A DNA stretch of 39,704 bases from a virus. Shown here piece after piece: positions 1-7,064 of this stretch (positions within the stretch are counted from its first letter, which is position 1; each line of letters opens with the position of its first letter). Made by a program: the position numbers and the translations under genes. The stretch spans positions 1-39,704 of IMG/VR virus record IMGVR_UViG_3300037258_000491, one strand, 5' to 3'. Under the pieces are notes generated by a model. That model made no database searches. It was given only the letters and a program-made list of their open reading frames with translations, and was not told the origin of the DNA.

Positions 1-127
1 TGCTGCGGATCGCGCTGTCCAGACACGTTCATCACCTAGAGTTCATGCAGGTCAGAGACTTATCAACCATATCGGTAGGGATAGTCGGATGGCTCGGTTT
101 GGCGTGGGTCGAGTTGGCCTGTCGGAG
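1..127. repeat. Terminal direct repeat, left copy
   Basis: These 127 bases are identical to the last 127 bases of the window (39578-39704). An exact overlap of an odd length such as 127 is what a de Bruijn assembler leaves when it closes a circle, so I read it as circular closure or permutation rather than a biological terminal repeat. Bases 1-32 are a redundant copy of the first codons of the small terminase gene, read on the minus strand. Only one copy should be counted in the genome length. Confidence 0.95.
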
Positions 128-176
128 TGGGGTGAATCGGGTGCCACCCGAATTATCTCCGACAGGCATGATGTGA
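33..176. other. Intergenic gap with nested palindrome, upstream of the terminase
   Basis: No gene is seen between the holin-like gene and the small terminase. The gap holds a nested palindrome. The outer arms CCTGTCGGAG (118-127) and CTCCGACAGG (157-166) pair perfectly over 10 bp. Inside them, TCGGGTG (137-143) and CACCCGA (145-151) pair over 7 bp around one central base. There is no T tract on either strand after the arms, so it does not look like an intrinsic terminator. A position just before the small terminase gene would fit a packaging (pac or cos) recognition site, but that is inference. Confidence 0.6.
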
Positions 177-404
177 TTAGCCACCCTGATGTGGCGTGGG
201 GATAACAGAGCTAGGCGCGGTCGGTGTCTTGACTGCCGTGGCCGGCGTGTTGGGTACGGCATATACACCGACCGCAGTCGCAATGGCGACAGCCAACTCG
301 ACCCACTGGTTCCCGGCGAACTCGTAGGTGAGGACACCGAGCACGACCCCGGCGACAACCGTGATCACCTTCGCGTACCGGCCCAGGCCTAGTTGCGTGA
401 GCAT
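177..404 (-). CDS. Small holin-like membrane protein
   Basis: This 75-residue protein has two predicted membrane segments (about residues 12-29 and 34-51) separated by a short turn with NQWVE. A Thr/Pro/Ala-rich hydrophilic tail ends in PTPHQGG. Size and topology match the small two-helix holin-like proteins of actinobacterial phages, which open the inner membrane at the end of infection. No endolysin lies next to it, so the role stays tentative. The ATG at 404 has no Shine-Dalgarno (SD) sequence. A -10-like TAGAGT ends exactly six bases before it, which suggests a leaderless message. The gene heads the late operon and lies about 145 bases upstream of the small terminase across the closure point. 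It could instead be a small membrane protein of unknown role. Confidence 0.6.
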   Translation of the reverse strand: MLTQLGLGRYAKVITVVAGVVLGVLTYEFAGNQWVELAVAIATAVGVYAVPNTPATAVKTPTAPSSVIPTPHQGG

Positions 405-410
405 GCAAAC

Positions 411-440
411 ACTCTAACTCGCTACTGCGATACTGCGCAA
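411..440 (-). promoter_or_regulatory. Candidate promoter of the holin-like gene and late operon
   Basis: On the minus strand, TTGCGC (435-440) and TAGAGT (411-416) are separated by 18 bases. Each matches four of six positions of the sigma70 consensus. The predicted start of transcription falls on the A of the ATG at 404, the same geometry as at the ribbon-helix-helix gene. The boxes are imperfect, so this is a candidate only. Confidence 0.35.
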
Positions 441-535
441 TTGTCACTCCTAGTAGCACACTGGACACAAAGATCAGATTTCGCCAGGCCGCTACTAGAC
501 TGGTCTGTCTGATGCCGTCGATGACGCGAATCCAG

Positions 536-597
536 CCCCCCCCATATAGATCTCATCCTCGCGCGCGCGCACGTGGGTGAGATTAGTATAGGGGGGG
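536..597. repeat. Long imperfect hairpin with C8/G7 arms and CG-repeat loop
   Basis: The left arm runs C8 (536-543), TATA (545-548), ATCTCA (550-555). The right arm runs TGAGAT (578-583), TATA (587-590), G7 (591-597). The arms pair in order with small bulges. The loop contains an 11-base alternating CG run (560-570), a sequence type that can adopt left-handed DNA under supercoiling. There is no T tract for a terminator. The homopolymer runs are also places where sequencing errors are likely. Confidence 0.6.
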
Positions 598-607
598 TGT
601 CATATCC

Positions 608-680
608 GTCATCAGCGTCATCACCTCCTTGTGAGTTCTACCTAGAAAGAGGTGTCATCAGCGTCATCAGCGTCATCAGT
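608..680. repeat. Five 9-bp iterons (GTCATCAGC) in two clusters
   Basis: The unit GTCATCAGC occurs head to tail as two copies at 608-625 (second copy GTCATCACC) and three copies at 654-680 (last copy GTCATCAGT). Twenty-eight bases separate the clusters. The last copy overlaps the stop codon of the primase-helicase gene. Short directly repeated units beside a replication gene are typical of iteron origins. They could also be operator sites. Confidence 0.7.
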
Positions 681-3267
681 GACTACGTGTAATCCTAAGA
701 TAACGAACTGTCTTCCGCTCCGGCGCCGGCGTAGTCGTCCGGTGGCGGCTGATGAGGAAGCCACCAGCCCTCAGCACGGCGTCGAGAGCGGTGATCTTGT
801 CGTTGAGCGCCCTGGAATCCTCCGGCCAGAAGTTCCCCAGCCGCGGCAGAATCCGGTACAAATCGTCTTTCGTGCCCTGCCAGACCATGTGCACTGGCTG
901 CCCTTGCGCGTGCTGCTGGTGCGGACTGCTGCACATGCACGGCCACGACCATTCGTCAAACAGCCTCCGGATCGCCGTGGCTACCGGTTCGGCATCGGCG
1001 GCTTCCTCGCGCACCCGCTGAGACGACTCCAGGTAGGCCTCAAGGCAGTTGCCGCCGTAAGCGATATCGTGGGCAGCCAGCATCCGGGCGTAGCCGTTCA
1101 TCCGGGCGTAGCCGCGGCCCTCAGCCGGAATGTGCGGCAGCATGGCCAGCGTGGCCGAGATGTGATCGAGCAGCGCGCCGAGCAAGCGCGGGCGGGCCTT
1201 GTCCAGCTCAGCCGGGATTACCTCGTCGGAAGACCGCTCCTTTTCACTGATCGCCGGGCACGGCACCTCGATGATCCGGTCGAGTGCATCCGCGCCGAGT
1301 CCATAAGGCAGTGACAGCCCGGTCGCGATAAAAGTCCGCTTATAAGCCATCGACACGTCATCGAAGTTCGTCTTCATCTTCCGAAACGTGTCCTGGTGGC
1401 CAGTGACGAGCGTGCAGATCCAGTCCGATACATCTCCGGTTACCATTGTCATGTTGTCAAAACTCACCACGTAATGCTTGGCCGCTCGGATGATGTTATT
1501 TCGCTCATCCGATTTGTCGAGCCGTCCGTCGAGCCATTCGGTGCCATCGGTCAGCCGAGCCAGTCCGCCGCCCAGCGTGGTCTTCCCAGAGCCAGGCGTA
1601 CCGGTAATCCATAGGCCGGGCCGGTTCACGCCGGCGAAGAATGCCGCCACCAGCCATCCGGTGGACAAATCCTGGATAGTCTCGTCCCTGATCCGGAGCA
1701 CCGTCCACAGCTCACTGAGGTTACCGCCGCGTACCGGGGCTGCCAGCGGCAAGTAGCTGAGCGACCTCCGGAAAACAGGTGCTGCAAACAGCAGCTGCCG
1801 CGGGTCAGTCACCGCCCATCCGCCGGCAGTCACGTGCACAACCTGCCCGGTGTCGTCACCGAGGTCGATAACCAGGCCGCCCGGCACCTCGACGGACCTC
1901 AGCTGAGCGGTTACCTTCCGGCCGTGCCGGGCAGCCAGCGCTTCGAGGTGGTTGACCGCGTTGTACATAAGGGTGCTCGACGGGGTAAGCGCGGTAAAGG
2001 CCAAGCCGCGCTTCTTCGCTTCCTCCTCGCCAATCAGCTGCACCTGCTGGTGGACCCAGGCATTCCAGTGCAGGCTCATCTGGCGCCAGATATCGTGCGC
2101 CAGATTCCAGACATCCTTGGTCAGGAAGCTCAGCGGCACGTATGGCTGGTCGCGCAGCATCTCACCGGGCAGGGCAAACAGCTCACCGCCGATGTCCCGG
2201 GCGAAGTCGTGCGATTTCAGAATCACGTCGACTAGCGAGTCTGCCCCGGGCTTACGGGGGCGGCTGGCATTCTGGTTGTCCGGGTCGGGCTCGTCTGCGG
2301 GTACTGTCATAACCGGCGCCGGAGCGCCCCAGCGTGACACGGGCGGGATCAATTCAGCCGGCAGCACCCCGATGATCTCACTGAGCTTCGCTCCGGCCGG
2401 GTAGCACCGGCTGAATGCCCGGTAGACATCAGCGTCACCCCGGCCGGTATCGCTGTCGTACTCGGTGCACAGGTCGCCAAACAGCCGTCCCATGCCGCGC
2501 AGGCCGCGCCCACCGGCCGCCTTGATGATCCCGCAGCGGCGCATCAGCGACTCGTTACGCTCGCCTTCACTCCAATCGCCGAGTACTTCGGCAGCGACAT
2601 TCGAGGAGTAATTATCGTCCGGGTCGATCCAGTCGGAGCACATGTCGTCAAAGTCATCACTGAAGGCCACACCGCGGTCGGTGTGCAGCACGCCGCCATT
2701 GTCTGTAAGCAGCGCCCGCATCAGCTCCTCGGTCGCTACTACCCAGGGCCGCCCCTGGTCGACGTAGGCGGTGCCACTCGCGTGCATGCCCTCGACATAA
2801 ATAAGGCCGTTCGACTTAATATGCCCGAAGTCTCCGGCCAGCTGCTTCGGCCACAAGGCAAGCAGCGCAGTCGGTACCTGGATGAGGACGTGGAACTTGA
2901 ACGTGCCGTTACCACAGTCCCGAATCGAGTTGGCGACGTCCCGCCACGAGCCGAGCAGCTTCCCGGTTGCGGTCCCGGCCCACCGGTCCGGGTAGTCGCC
3001 GTCCAGGCCGATCGTCCGGGTCGACCGCGAGCAGGCGATGCCCCACTGGAACTGGCCAAACTGCGGATGCGGCAGCTTCTCCTTCGGTGTACCCGCACCG
3101 GCAATGAACTCGTTATATGAAACGGACCCGTAAGCTATGTCTTCGTAAGCGCAGCCGAGACAGGCGATCTTGCCGCCGCCAGCGCTGTTGTAGAACTTGA
3201 TCCAGGCCGGACTGAATGGGTCTGTTGCAGTATCTGCCGGACCTTGGTACGATGGGGGTGTGGTCAT
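676..3267 (-). CDS. Primase-polymerase/helicase fusion
   Basis: The protein has 863 residues from the ATG at 3267, which has GAGGAG eight bases upstream. The open frame extends to 3474 but has no good SD there. Residues about 20-190 resemble the bifunctional primase-polymerase (Prim-Pol) N-terminal domain, with the acidic motif LDGD (88-91) and a basic/His segment KFH (124-126). Residues about 530-750 form a P-loop ATPase with Walker A GTPGSGKT (556-563), a Walker B-like strand VVSFDN (600-605) and an arginine motif LDRIIEV (662-668). A CxC pair and two His near the C-terminus (about 790-800) may bind metal. It probably primes and unwinds phage DNA, with host polymerase elongating. It is the last gene of the early operon and ends beside the iteron region. 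The domain calls are from motifs only. Confidence 0.8.
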   Translation of the reverse strand: MTTPPSYQGPADTATDPFSPAWIKFYNSAGGGKIACLGCAYEDIAYGSVSYNEFIAGAGTPKEKLPHPQFGQFQWGIACSRSTRTIGLDGDYPDRWAGTATGKLLGSWRDVANSIRDCGNGTFKFHVLIQVPTALLALWPKQLAGDFGHIKSNGLIYVEGMHASGTAYVDQGRPWVVATEELMRALLTDNGGVLHTDRGVAFSDDFDDMCSDWIDPDDNYSSNVAAEVLGDWSEGERNESLMRRCGIIKAAGGRGLRGMGRLFGDLCTEYDSDTGRGDADVYRAFSRCYPAGAKLSEIIGVLPAELIPPVSRWGAPAPVMTVPADEPDPDNQNASRPRKPGADSLVDVILKSHDFARDIGGELFALPGEMLRDQPYVPLSFLTKDVWNLAHDIWRQMSLHWNAWVHQQVQLIGEEEAKKRGLAFTALTPSSTLMYNAVNHLEALAARHGRKVTAQLRSVEVPGGLVIDLGDDTGQVVHVTAGGWAVTDPRQLLFAAPVFRRSLSYLPLAAPVRGGNLSELWTVLRIRDETIQDLSTGWLVAAFFAGVNRPGLWITGTPGSGKTTLGGGLARLTDGTEWLDGRLDKSDERNNIIRAAKHYVVSFDNMTMVTGDVSDWICTLVTGHQDTFRKMKTNFDDVSMAYKRTFIATGLSLPYGLGADALDRIIEVPCPAISEKERSSDEVIPAELDKARPRLLGALLDHISATLAMLPHIPAEGRGYARMNGYARMLAAHDIAYGGNCLEAYLESSQRVREEAADAEPVATAIRRLFDEWSWPCMCSSPHQQHAQGQPVHMVWQGTKDDLYRILPRLGNFWPEDSRALNDKITALDAVLRAGGFLISRHRTTTPAPERKTVRYLRITRSH

Positions 3268-3332
3268 GGAACGGCTCCTCAACGGGTTGTTGATGACAGG
3301 TGATGGTGACAAGGCGACTCCAATCGCTTGTG

Positions 3333-3370
3333 CCGGACCGCCGCCCAGGGATCTTGAGGCGGCGGTCCGG
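3333..3370. other. Perfect 13-bp hairpin in the gap before the primase-helicase gene
   Basis: The arms CCGGACCGCCGCC (3333-3345) and GGCGGCGGTCCGG (3358-3370) are perfectly complementary with a 12-base loop. The hairpin lies in the only sizeable gap of the early operon (3268-3392). Neither strand has a T run after the stem, so it is not a standard intrinsic terminator. It could attenuate transcription, protect or process RNA, or insulate translation of the large gene from the small ones upstream. Confidence 0.7.
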
Positions 3371-3392
3371 GGTTCATTCAGCTTACGCTCGT

Positions 3393-3896
3393 CTACATGG
3401 GCAGCTCTTCGTCTCTTTTCGCCTGCTGTGCCGGGGTGATGCGGGCTCGCTGTTCCAGTGACAACCCAGCCCACTGTGACTCGCGGTGCGCGTACAGTTG
3501 CTCCTCCTGCTCAGTTGAGAAAAAGCCTGCTTCATCCGGCACGTCCATCGCCGGGCCGCACTCCGGGGTACAGGTCAGGCCGCCGCACAGGTGCGGAGCG
3601 CCCCGCGACTCGGCGAACGCCTGCATATCGTGCAGCTCATGCAGGTCAGTCATCTCCGGATTACGGTGCCGGCAGTTCGGCAAGTGGCCCCAGTCGCAGG
3701 AGCCAGTGAGGGTGGCGTACCGCGCAGCCAGCTCAGCAGACGGCAACCCGTAGTAAGGCATTACGCCGTGCCGCTCCTCTAGCTTGCGCTCTGCCCGGCG
3801 TAGTTTTTTCTCGATCGTCCGCGCCTGGTTGGAATGCAGCTGCTCTAGCGCGTACTGCAGCGTCCAGATTTCGGTGATGCTGAGCTTGACCTTCAT
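3393..3896 (-). CDS. Hypothetical early protein with Cys/His clusters
   Basis: The protein has 167 residues. The ATG at 3896 is chosen because AAGGAG sits seven bases upstream; the longer open frame has no such signal. The N-terminus (residues 1-40) is a charged helix (QARTIEKKLRRAERKLEE). The middle holds several Cys and His (CDWGHLPNCRHR, then CGGLTCTPECG), suggesting one or two structural metal sites. I do not recognise the family. It follows the preceding gene after 10 bases and precedes the hairpin gap before the primase-helicase. Confidence 0.7.
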   Translation of the reverse strand: MKVKLSITEIWTLQYALEQLHSNQARTIEKKLRRAERKLEERHGVMPYYGLPSAELAARYATLTGSCDWGHLPNCRHRNPEMTDLHELHDMQAFAESRGAPHLCGGLTCTPECGPAMDVPDEAGFFSTEQEEQLYAHRESQWAGLSLEQRARITPAQQAKRDEELPM

Positions 3897-3906
3897 GACT
3901 TCTCCT

Positions 3907-4245
3907 TCAGGTTGCTTTCTGCAGGATGCCCAGCTGGAGCTGGTAGTTGTACTCCAGCAGCTCGCGCACATCGCCGTCGTAATCGATCTTCGGCAGCCGC
4001 TTCTTACCTAGCTCGTCCGCGATGTCTGATGCTTTCCGGTACTCACGGCTGAGCGTCATGACGTCCTCAAAATACGGACCGTACTTATCACCACTCAGGT
4101 GCCTCGGCGGAACTGTCTCGAAGATAAGCCGACGTTGGGTAATGGGCGCGTCCAGCCAGTCATACCGGGTCCGGATGCGCCGGTAGGCATCAGAGTAGAT
4201 GGCGAACGCCGCGTCTTTCAGCGCCTCGACGAACGGGTCTTTCAC
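3907..4245 (-). CDS. Hypothetical early protein
   Basis: The protein has 112 residues from a GTG at 4245 that overlaps the upstream stop as GTGA and has GAAGGAG at a suitable distance. It is mixed helical, rich in Tyr, Arg and Asp, with no Cys pairs and no membrane segment. The family is not recognised. Its tight coupling inside the early operon suggests a soluble accessory function. Confidence 0.7.
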   Translation of the reverse strand: MKDPFVEALKDAAFAIYSDAYRRIRTRYDWLDAPITQRRLIFETVPPRHLSGDKYGPYFEDVMTLSREYRKASDIADELGKKRLPKIDYDGDVRELLEYNYQLQLGILQKAT

Positions 4246-4775
4246 GACTCCTTCTCCATCGCTTGCTTGTATCGACGTTGGGCAGCTAGCTCTTCCATCG
4301 CGGCAAGCATGCGCTGCCAGCAATCGGAGCCGATACCCCGCGCGACCGACTGATCGTCGGAGACTTTCTTTTTGCAGACGAGGCAGCTATCGCGCGGGCC
4401 GAACCGGTTGCCCTCCGTCCACTCCTTCGCCAATTTGGTGATAAGAAGTTCTGTTCGGCGCCGCCTGGTCTCCGCAGCTTTCACGGCCGCCTCACTCCGC
4501 CTGACTCTCCGGCTCTCCCTCGCGAGGGAGATGGCTGCCCGGACAGTTTCCTCTGGGTACCCGTTCGGGTTATGCAGCGTGCTGTCCAAGCTGATACCGA
4601 TGTCGTAGTAGCGGATGCCCTGGTAGTTAATCCATTTCCAGGTGCCCACGATCCTCCCTCGTTCGCGTTTCGGTGGTACTCCGAGCACGGCCAGCCTGGC
4701 TAGTACTTCTTCCCGCTCGCTGACGTACTGGTACGTGACTTGGATCGGGCTGTCTTCGGCCACGTCGTAACTCAC
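4242..4775 (-). CDS. DUF6011-like zinc-motif protein
   Basis: The protein has 177 residues. The C-terminal third contains CLVCKKKVSDDQSVARGIG followed by SDCW (about residues 132-155). This matches the CxxC...SxxxGxGxxC pattern of the DUF6011 zinc-binding family common in actinobacterial phages and plasmids. The N-terminal part includes a WKWINYQGIRYYDIG strand segment. A basic helix (residues about 87-110) separates the two. The function is unknown; binding of nucleic acid is plausible. It overlaps both neighbours by four bases. Confidence 0.75.
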   Translation of the reverse strand: MSYDVAEDSPIQVTYQYVSEREEVLARLAVLGVPPKRERGRIVGTWKWINYQGIRYYDIGISLDSTLHNPNGYPEETVRAAISLARESRRVRRSEAAVKAAETRRRRTELLITKLAKEWTEGNRFGPRDSCLVCKKKVSDDQSVARGIGSDCWQRMLAAMEELAAQRRYKQAMEKES

Positions 4776-4981
4776 AGGGCCGCCCGCGCCTTCGCTACGT
4801 TGGCAACCGCCTGGTCATAAGCGGCCCAGTCCTCGTCGGTGAGGTCGTAATGGTCCTCGTCAGGCGGATCAGTGCCGAGCACGTTGAAGATGTAGACGGC
4901 ATTGAGGAAGCTAGGTGTCCGGCGCAGCCGCTCTTTGCGGAGGTAGGCGTCATTAGCTGCTTTGTCTTCGGCGTAGGTCAT
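4772..4981 (-). CDS. Small acidic hypothetical protein
   Basis: The protein has 69 residues and overlaps both neighbours by four bases. It has a basic N-terminal helix (YLRKERLRR) and an acidic middle (DPPDEDHYDLTDEDW). No cysteines or membrane segment are seen. The family is not recognised. Its reality rests on the ATGA junctions on both sides. Confidence 0.65.
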   Translation of the reverse strand: MTYAEDKAANDAYLRKERLRRTPSFLNAVYIFNVLGTDPPDEDHYDLTDEDWAAYDQAVANVAKARAAL

Positions 4982-5292
4982 GACTCCGCCTCATTTCGTA
5001 CGATGACATCGAACATGAACTCTTCGTACTGAGAGGGGCAGAATCGCAGAACGGGAACGTCCCCGCCGCAGTCACCATCGCACCTGCAGTGCTCTATCGA
5101 TGGCCAGGAGAGTGTGGATAGCTCAGCGATCGGACGCGACTGGCAGTCAGCGCATACGGCTACCCGCATTCGGCTAACGTGACAGGGATAGAACATCTTG
5201 AGCAGATCGAACTCCCAGAGCGGATGTTCTACTCCAAAGGGGAAGACGATAATACTCCCGCACAGGTCGCAAAGATTACTAGTGGAACTCAT
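4978..5292 (-). CDS. Cysteine-rich putative zinc-ribbon protein
   Basis: The protein has 104 residues. It starts with CDLCG (residues 8-12) and has VCADC in the middle, the usual four-Cys zinc-ribbon layout. A further CRCDGDC cluster follows at about 70-75. The C-terminal half is acidic. It may bind nucleic acid or protein; the exact family is not recognised. It overlaps both neighbours by four bases. Confidence 0.7.
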   Translation of the reverse strand: MSSTSNLCDLCGSIIVFPFGVEHPLWEFDLLKMFYPCHVSRMRVAVCADCQSRPIAELSTLSWPSIEHCRCDGDCGGDVPVLRFCPSQYEEFMFDVIVRNEAES

Positions 5293-5453
5293 TCTTTCTC
5301 CTCCCTTTCCATTTCGATTCCTTCGAGAGTCTCGTCGAAAGTGTCCGGGTGCTTGAGCGCCAGAATGATAGCCAGGGTGCGGAGATCTCTAGGGCTAGCG
5401 GCACGAACGGCTTTGAGCCGGTCAGCGCTGGCGAGATCCAGATTGGTTATCAC
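5289..5453 (-). CDS. Small helical protein, paralog of its upstream neighbour
   Basis: The protein has 54 residues from a GTG at 5453 that overlaps the upstream stop as GTGA, with GGAGG seven bases upstream. The core SPRDLRTLAIILALKHPDTF resembles SQRSIALMWLAREHPEIF in the product of the preceding gene, so the two look like a tandem duplication. It ends in a strongly acidic tail (EMEREEKE). The function is unknown. Confidence 0.65.
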   Translation of the reverse strand: MITNLDLASADRLKAVRAASPRDLRTLAIILALKHPDTFDETLEGIEMEREEKE

Positions 5454-5635
5454 AACCCTGCCTCCATTTCGTCGATGGCGTTTTTGATGTAGTTGTCGAC
5501 CATTGCTGCCATTGCGGCCTCGAAGATCTCCGGGTGCTCCCGAGCCAGCCACATCAGCGCGATGCTCCGCTGGCTCTCGTGGGTGGTGAGGATGCGCTCG
5601 CAGCGGCTCGCGAACTCGTTGACCGGATCAGTCAT
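5450..5635 (-). CDS. Small helical protein, paralog of its downstream neighbour
   Basis: The protein has 61 residues with an ATG at 5635 that overlaps the upstream stop by four bases. It is predicted all-helical. The segment from LTTHESQRS to MVDNY aligns with the 54-residue product of the next gene around a shared HP(D/E)xF motif. The function is unknown. Confidence 0.65.
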   Translation of the reverse strand: MTDPVNEFASRCERILTTHESQRSIALMWLAREHPEIFEAAMAAMVDNYIKNAIDEMEAGL

Positions 5636-6018
5636 GACAAGTTCCCGTACGCTTCGACTTTGGCGGCGAACGCTGCTTCCTCCAGGGCGACCTGCTCCGG
5701 GTGCAGCGCCTTGCGCAGTTCCTCGTAGAATGAGTCGAAGTAGTCATCGCGGTTAAGCCGGTACTCTTCCCGGTCGTTGCGCGGATCGTCTCGGCCGTTG
5801 GCTACTGTCTCGATCGCTTCGTCCAGCTGGTCAGCCAGGTCGGCGAGCACCTCGTCGTTGTCGAGCCGGGCCGCCCGCAGGATTTTCCTTGCGTCACCCT
5901 CGTGCAGCCGGGGCGGCGTGCGGTAGCCGTCGCGCTTTCCGTACCAGGAGACGGGGAGCTTGCACCAGGTGCTTACACTCGCCCGGTCGCTCCACGGGCC
6001 TACACTGTTAACAGACAC
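5632..6018 (-). CDS. Hypothetical acidic protein
   Basis: The protein has 128 residues from a GTG at 6018 with a GAGAGGAAG stretch upstream. A longer open frame runs to 6174 but would overlap the previous gene by more than 100 bases, so I prefer this start. The middle is highly acidic and helical (DNDEVLADLADQLDEAIE, then a DDPRNDREEYRLNRDDY segment). The family is not recognised. Confidence 0.6.
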   Translation of the reverse strand: MSVNSVGPWSDRASVSTWCKLPVSWYGKRDGYRTPPRLHEGDARKILRAARLDNDEVLADLADQLDEAIETVANGRDDPRNDREEYRLNRDDYFDSFYEELRKALHPEQVALEEAAFAAKVEAYGNLS

Positions 6019-6068
6019 GATTGCTTCTTCCTCTCCGGCCTGCTCCTTCCCGAGCGGGCCGGTAGTGT

Positions 6069-6446
6069 TTAGTGACTGGTACCGCAGTTCGGGCAGGAGT
6101 GCCAGATCTCCACCCCTCGCTCTGGGTGGGCTAGCCGCGCCATCAGGAAATTCTGGTCGGCCATGGGCTCCCACTCCGGCGGCATCTCCCGGTAGTACAG
6201 GCGGTTATGAACGAGGTACCGGCGCTCACCAGACTTCAGTGGAGGTGCCGACTTACCGGTAGCACTGCCGCACATCGGGCAGGCATGATGCGCCGCGACA
6301 GGCAGGAAGTCCCATATCTTGTCGGTGACTTTTCCCTCTTGGTGACTGGGCTTGACGTGCTCACCCATCGCCAGGTAGTGCCCGCAGCTGAACTTAACCG
6401 GCGTCCAGGCCATCGGCCGTGCTGGTTTAGAGTCTCTGCTAGTCAT
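6069..6446 (-). CDS. Putative double zinc-ribbon protein
   Basis: The protein has 125 residues from the ATG at 6446, which has AAGGAG upstream and overlaps the previous stop as ATGA. Metal-type motifs are CGHY (about 21-24), CPMCGS (about 57-62) and CPNCGTSH at the C-terminus. This is enough for two zinc sites. A Tyr/Arg-rich strand region lies between them. It probably binds nucleic acid or acts as an adaptor; the family is not recognised. Confidence 0.7.
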   Translation of the reverse strand: MTSRDSKPARPMAWTPVKFSCGHYLAMGEHVKPSHQEGKVTDKIWDFLPVAAHHACPMCGSATGKSAPPLKSGERRYLVHNRLYYREMPPEWEPMADQNFLMARLAHPERGVEIWHSCPNCGTSH

Positions 6447-6661
6447 AGCGCTCTCCTTGTTAGCCGGGCCATATCGGGGCACATGATGATAAGTTCACCA
6501 TCGATCCCGTTTACCAGACACAGGCGACAGGGCCACGCGACACCCAGATTTTTTTCATGCACCTCGCGCAAGATCTCTAGCTGCTCCGTGGTCGATTCTG
6601 TTATCCGAGTACTGACGGTCCCGTCCCCGTGATACGTCTTGTGCGACTTTCTTTTGCTCAT
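6443..6661 (-). CDS. Small hypothetical protein with Cys pair
   Basis: The protein has 72 residues and overlaps both neighbours by four bases. It has a basic N-terminus (SKRKSHKTYHGDG), a helical middle and CRLC with a later lone Cys. A single incomplete metal site is possible. The family is not recognised. Confidence 0.65.
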   Translation of the reverse strand: MSKRKSHKTYHGDGTVSTRITESTTEQLEILREVHEKNLGVAWPCRLCLVNGIDGELIIMCPDMARLTRRAL

Positions 6662-6819
6662 AACGACCTCTTCTTTCGCAAGCAGGTCTGATAAGCGCTA
6701 GACGTACGGTGAGCGTGCCCGCAAGACAGCACCGGGTATTTCCGCTTCGGCTTCGACCGCCAGATCGTCCCGCCGAGTGAGAACGGCCCGAGCAGGTGCA
6801 CGTGCCAGCCGAGCCTCAC
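6658..6819 (-). CDS. Small basic hypothetical protein
   Basis: The protein has 53 residues if it starts at the GTG at 6819, which overlaps the upstream stop as GTGA like the other genes of this operon. A TTG at 6858 would give 66 residues. It is basic (WRSKPKRK, RKKRSL) and contains CGHAH with a later lone Cys, a possible partial metal site. The family is not recognised. Confidence 0.55.
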   Translation of the reverse strand: MRLGWHVHLLGPFSLGGTIWRSKPKRKYPVLSCGHAHRTSSAYQTCLRKKRSL

Positions 6820-7064
6820 CGGATCACCAGCTTCTGGGTACTCAGCTCTAGAGGCCAATTAGCCGGACTAACATGCTGGAGCTTCCCGACCCGTACCCGG
6901 TAGACAGTAACGACTGCCTGCTGGTAGTTACGGATCGCTAGGTACAGATCGAGCCGTCCTTTTATGTTGTAGTAGTGTTCGGAAACGCACTCTCCGCGGA
7001 ACTCCGGCATGTTACCGAATCCCTTACCGTTATGCAGAGCCAGAGCTTGTTCACCGAGGGTCAT
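6816..7064 (-). CDS. Hypothetical early protein
   Basis: The protein has 82 residues and overlaps both neighbours by four bases. It appears to be a small alpha/beta protein with the strand-rich stretch QAVVTVYRVRVGKLQHV. No motif is recognised. Confidence 0.65.
   Translation of the reverse strand: MTLGEQALALHNGKGFGNMPEFRGECVSEHYYNIKGRLDLYLAIRNYQQAVVTVYRVRVGKLQHVSPANWPLELSTQKLVIR

Larger units (their letters stand above)
405..675. other. Non-coding region with iterons and hairpin, candidate origin or control region
   Basis: No convincing gene is seen in these 271 bases between the primase-helicase stop and the holin-like gene. The stretch holds the iteron clusters (608-680), a long imperfect hairpin (536-597) and a candidate promoter (411-440). 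It also holds a perfect extended SD complement, AAGGAGGTGAT on the minus strand (plus 620-630). That SD leads only a tiny reading frame of 9-12 codons that stops just after a run of seven Cs. Repeats, cruciform potential and proximity to the replication gene make a replication origin the leading idea. Confidence 0.5.

Noticed and set aside
1-127. Biological direct terminal repeat as in T7-like phages
   Set aside because: The repeat cuts through the start of the small terminase gene and has the exact length of a common assembler k-mer.
32-358. 108-residue minus-strand frame across the gap and holin-like gene
   Set aside because: It is in another frame of the holin-like gene, Ser/Arg/Pro-rich and without a start signal.
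608-680. CRISPR array
   Set aside because: The repeats are 9 bp, adjacent to each other and without spacers, so they are iterons or operators.
652-1314. 220-residue reading frame on the plus strand
   Set aside because: It is antisense to the primase-helicase gene, with Arg/Pro-rich shadow composition and no ribosome-binding site.
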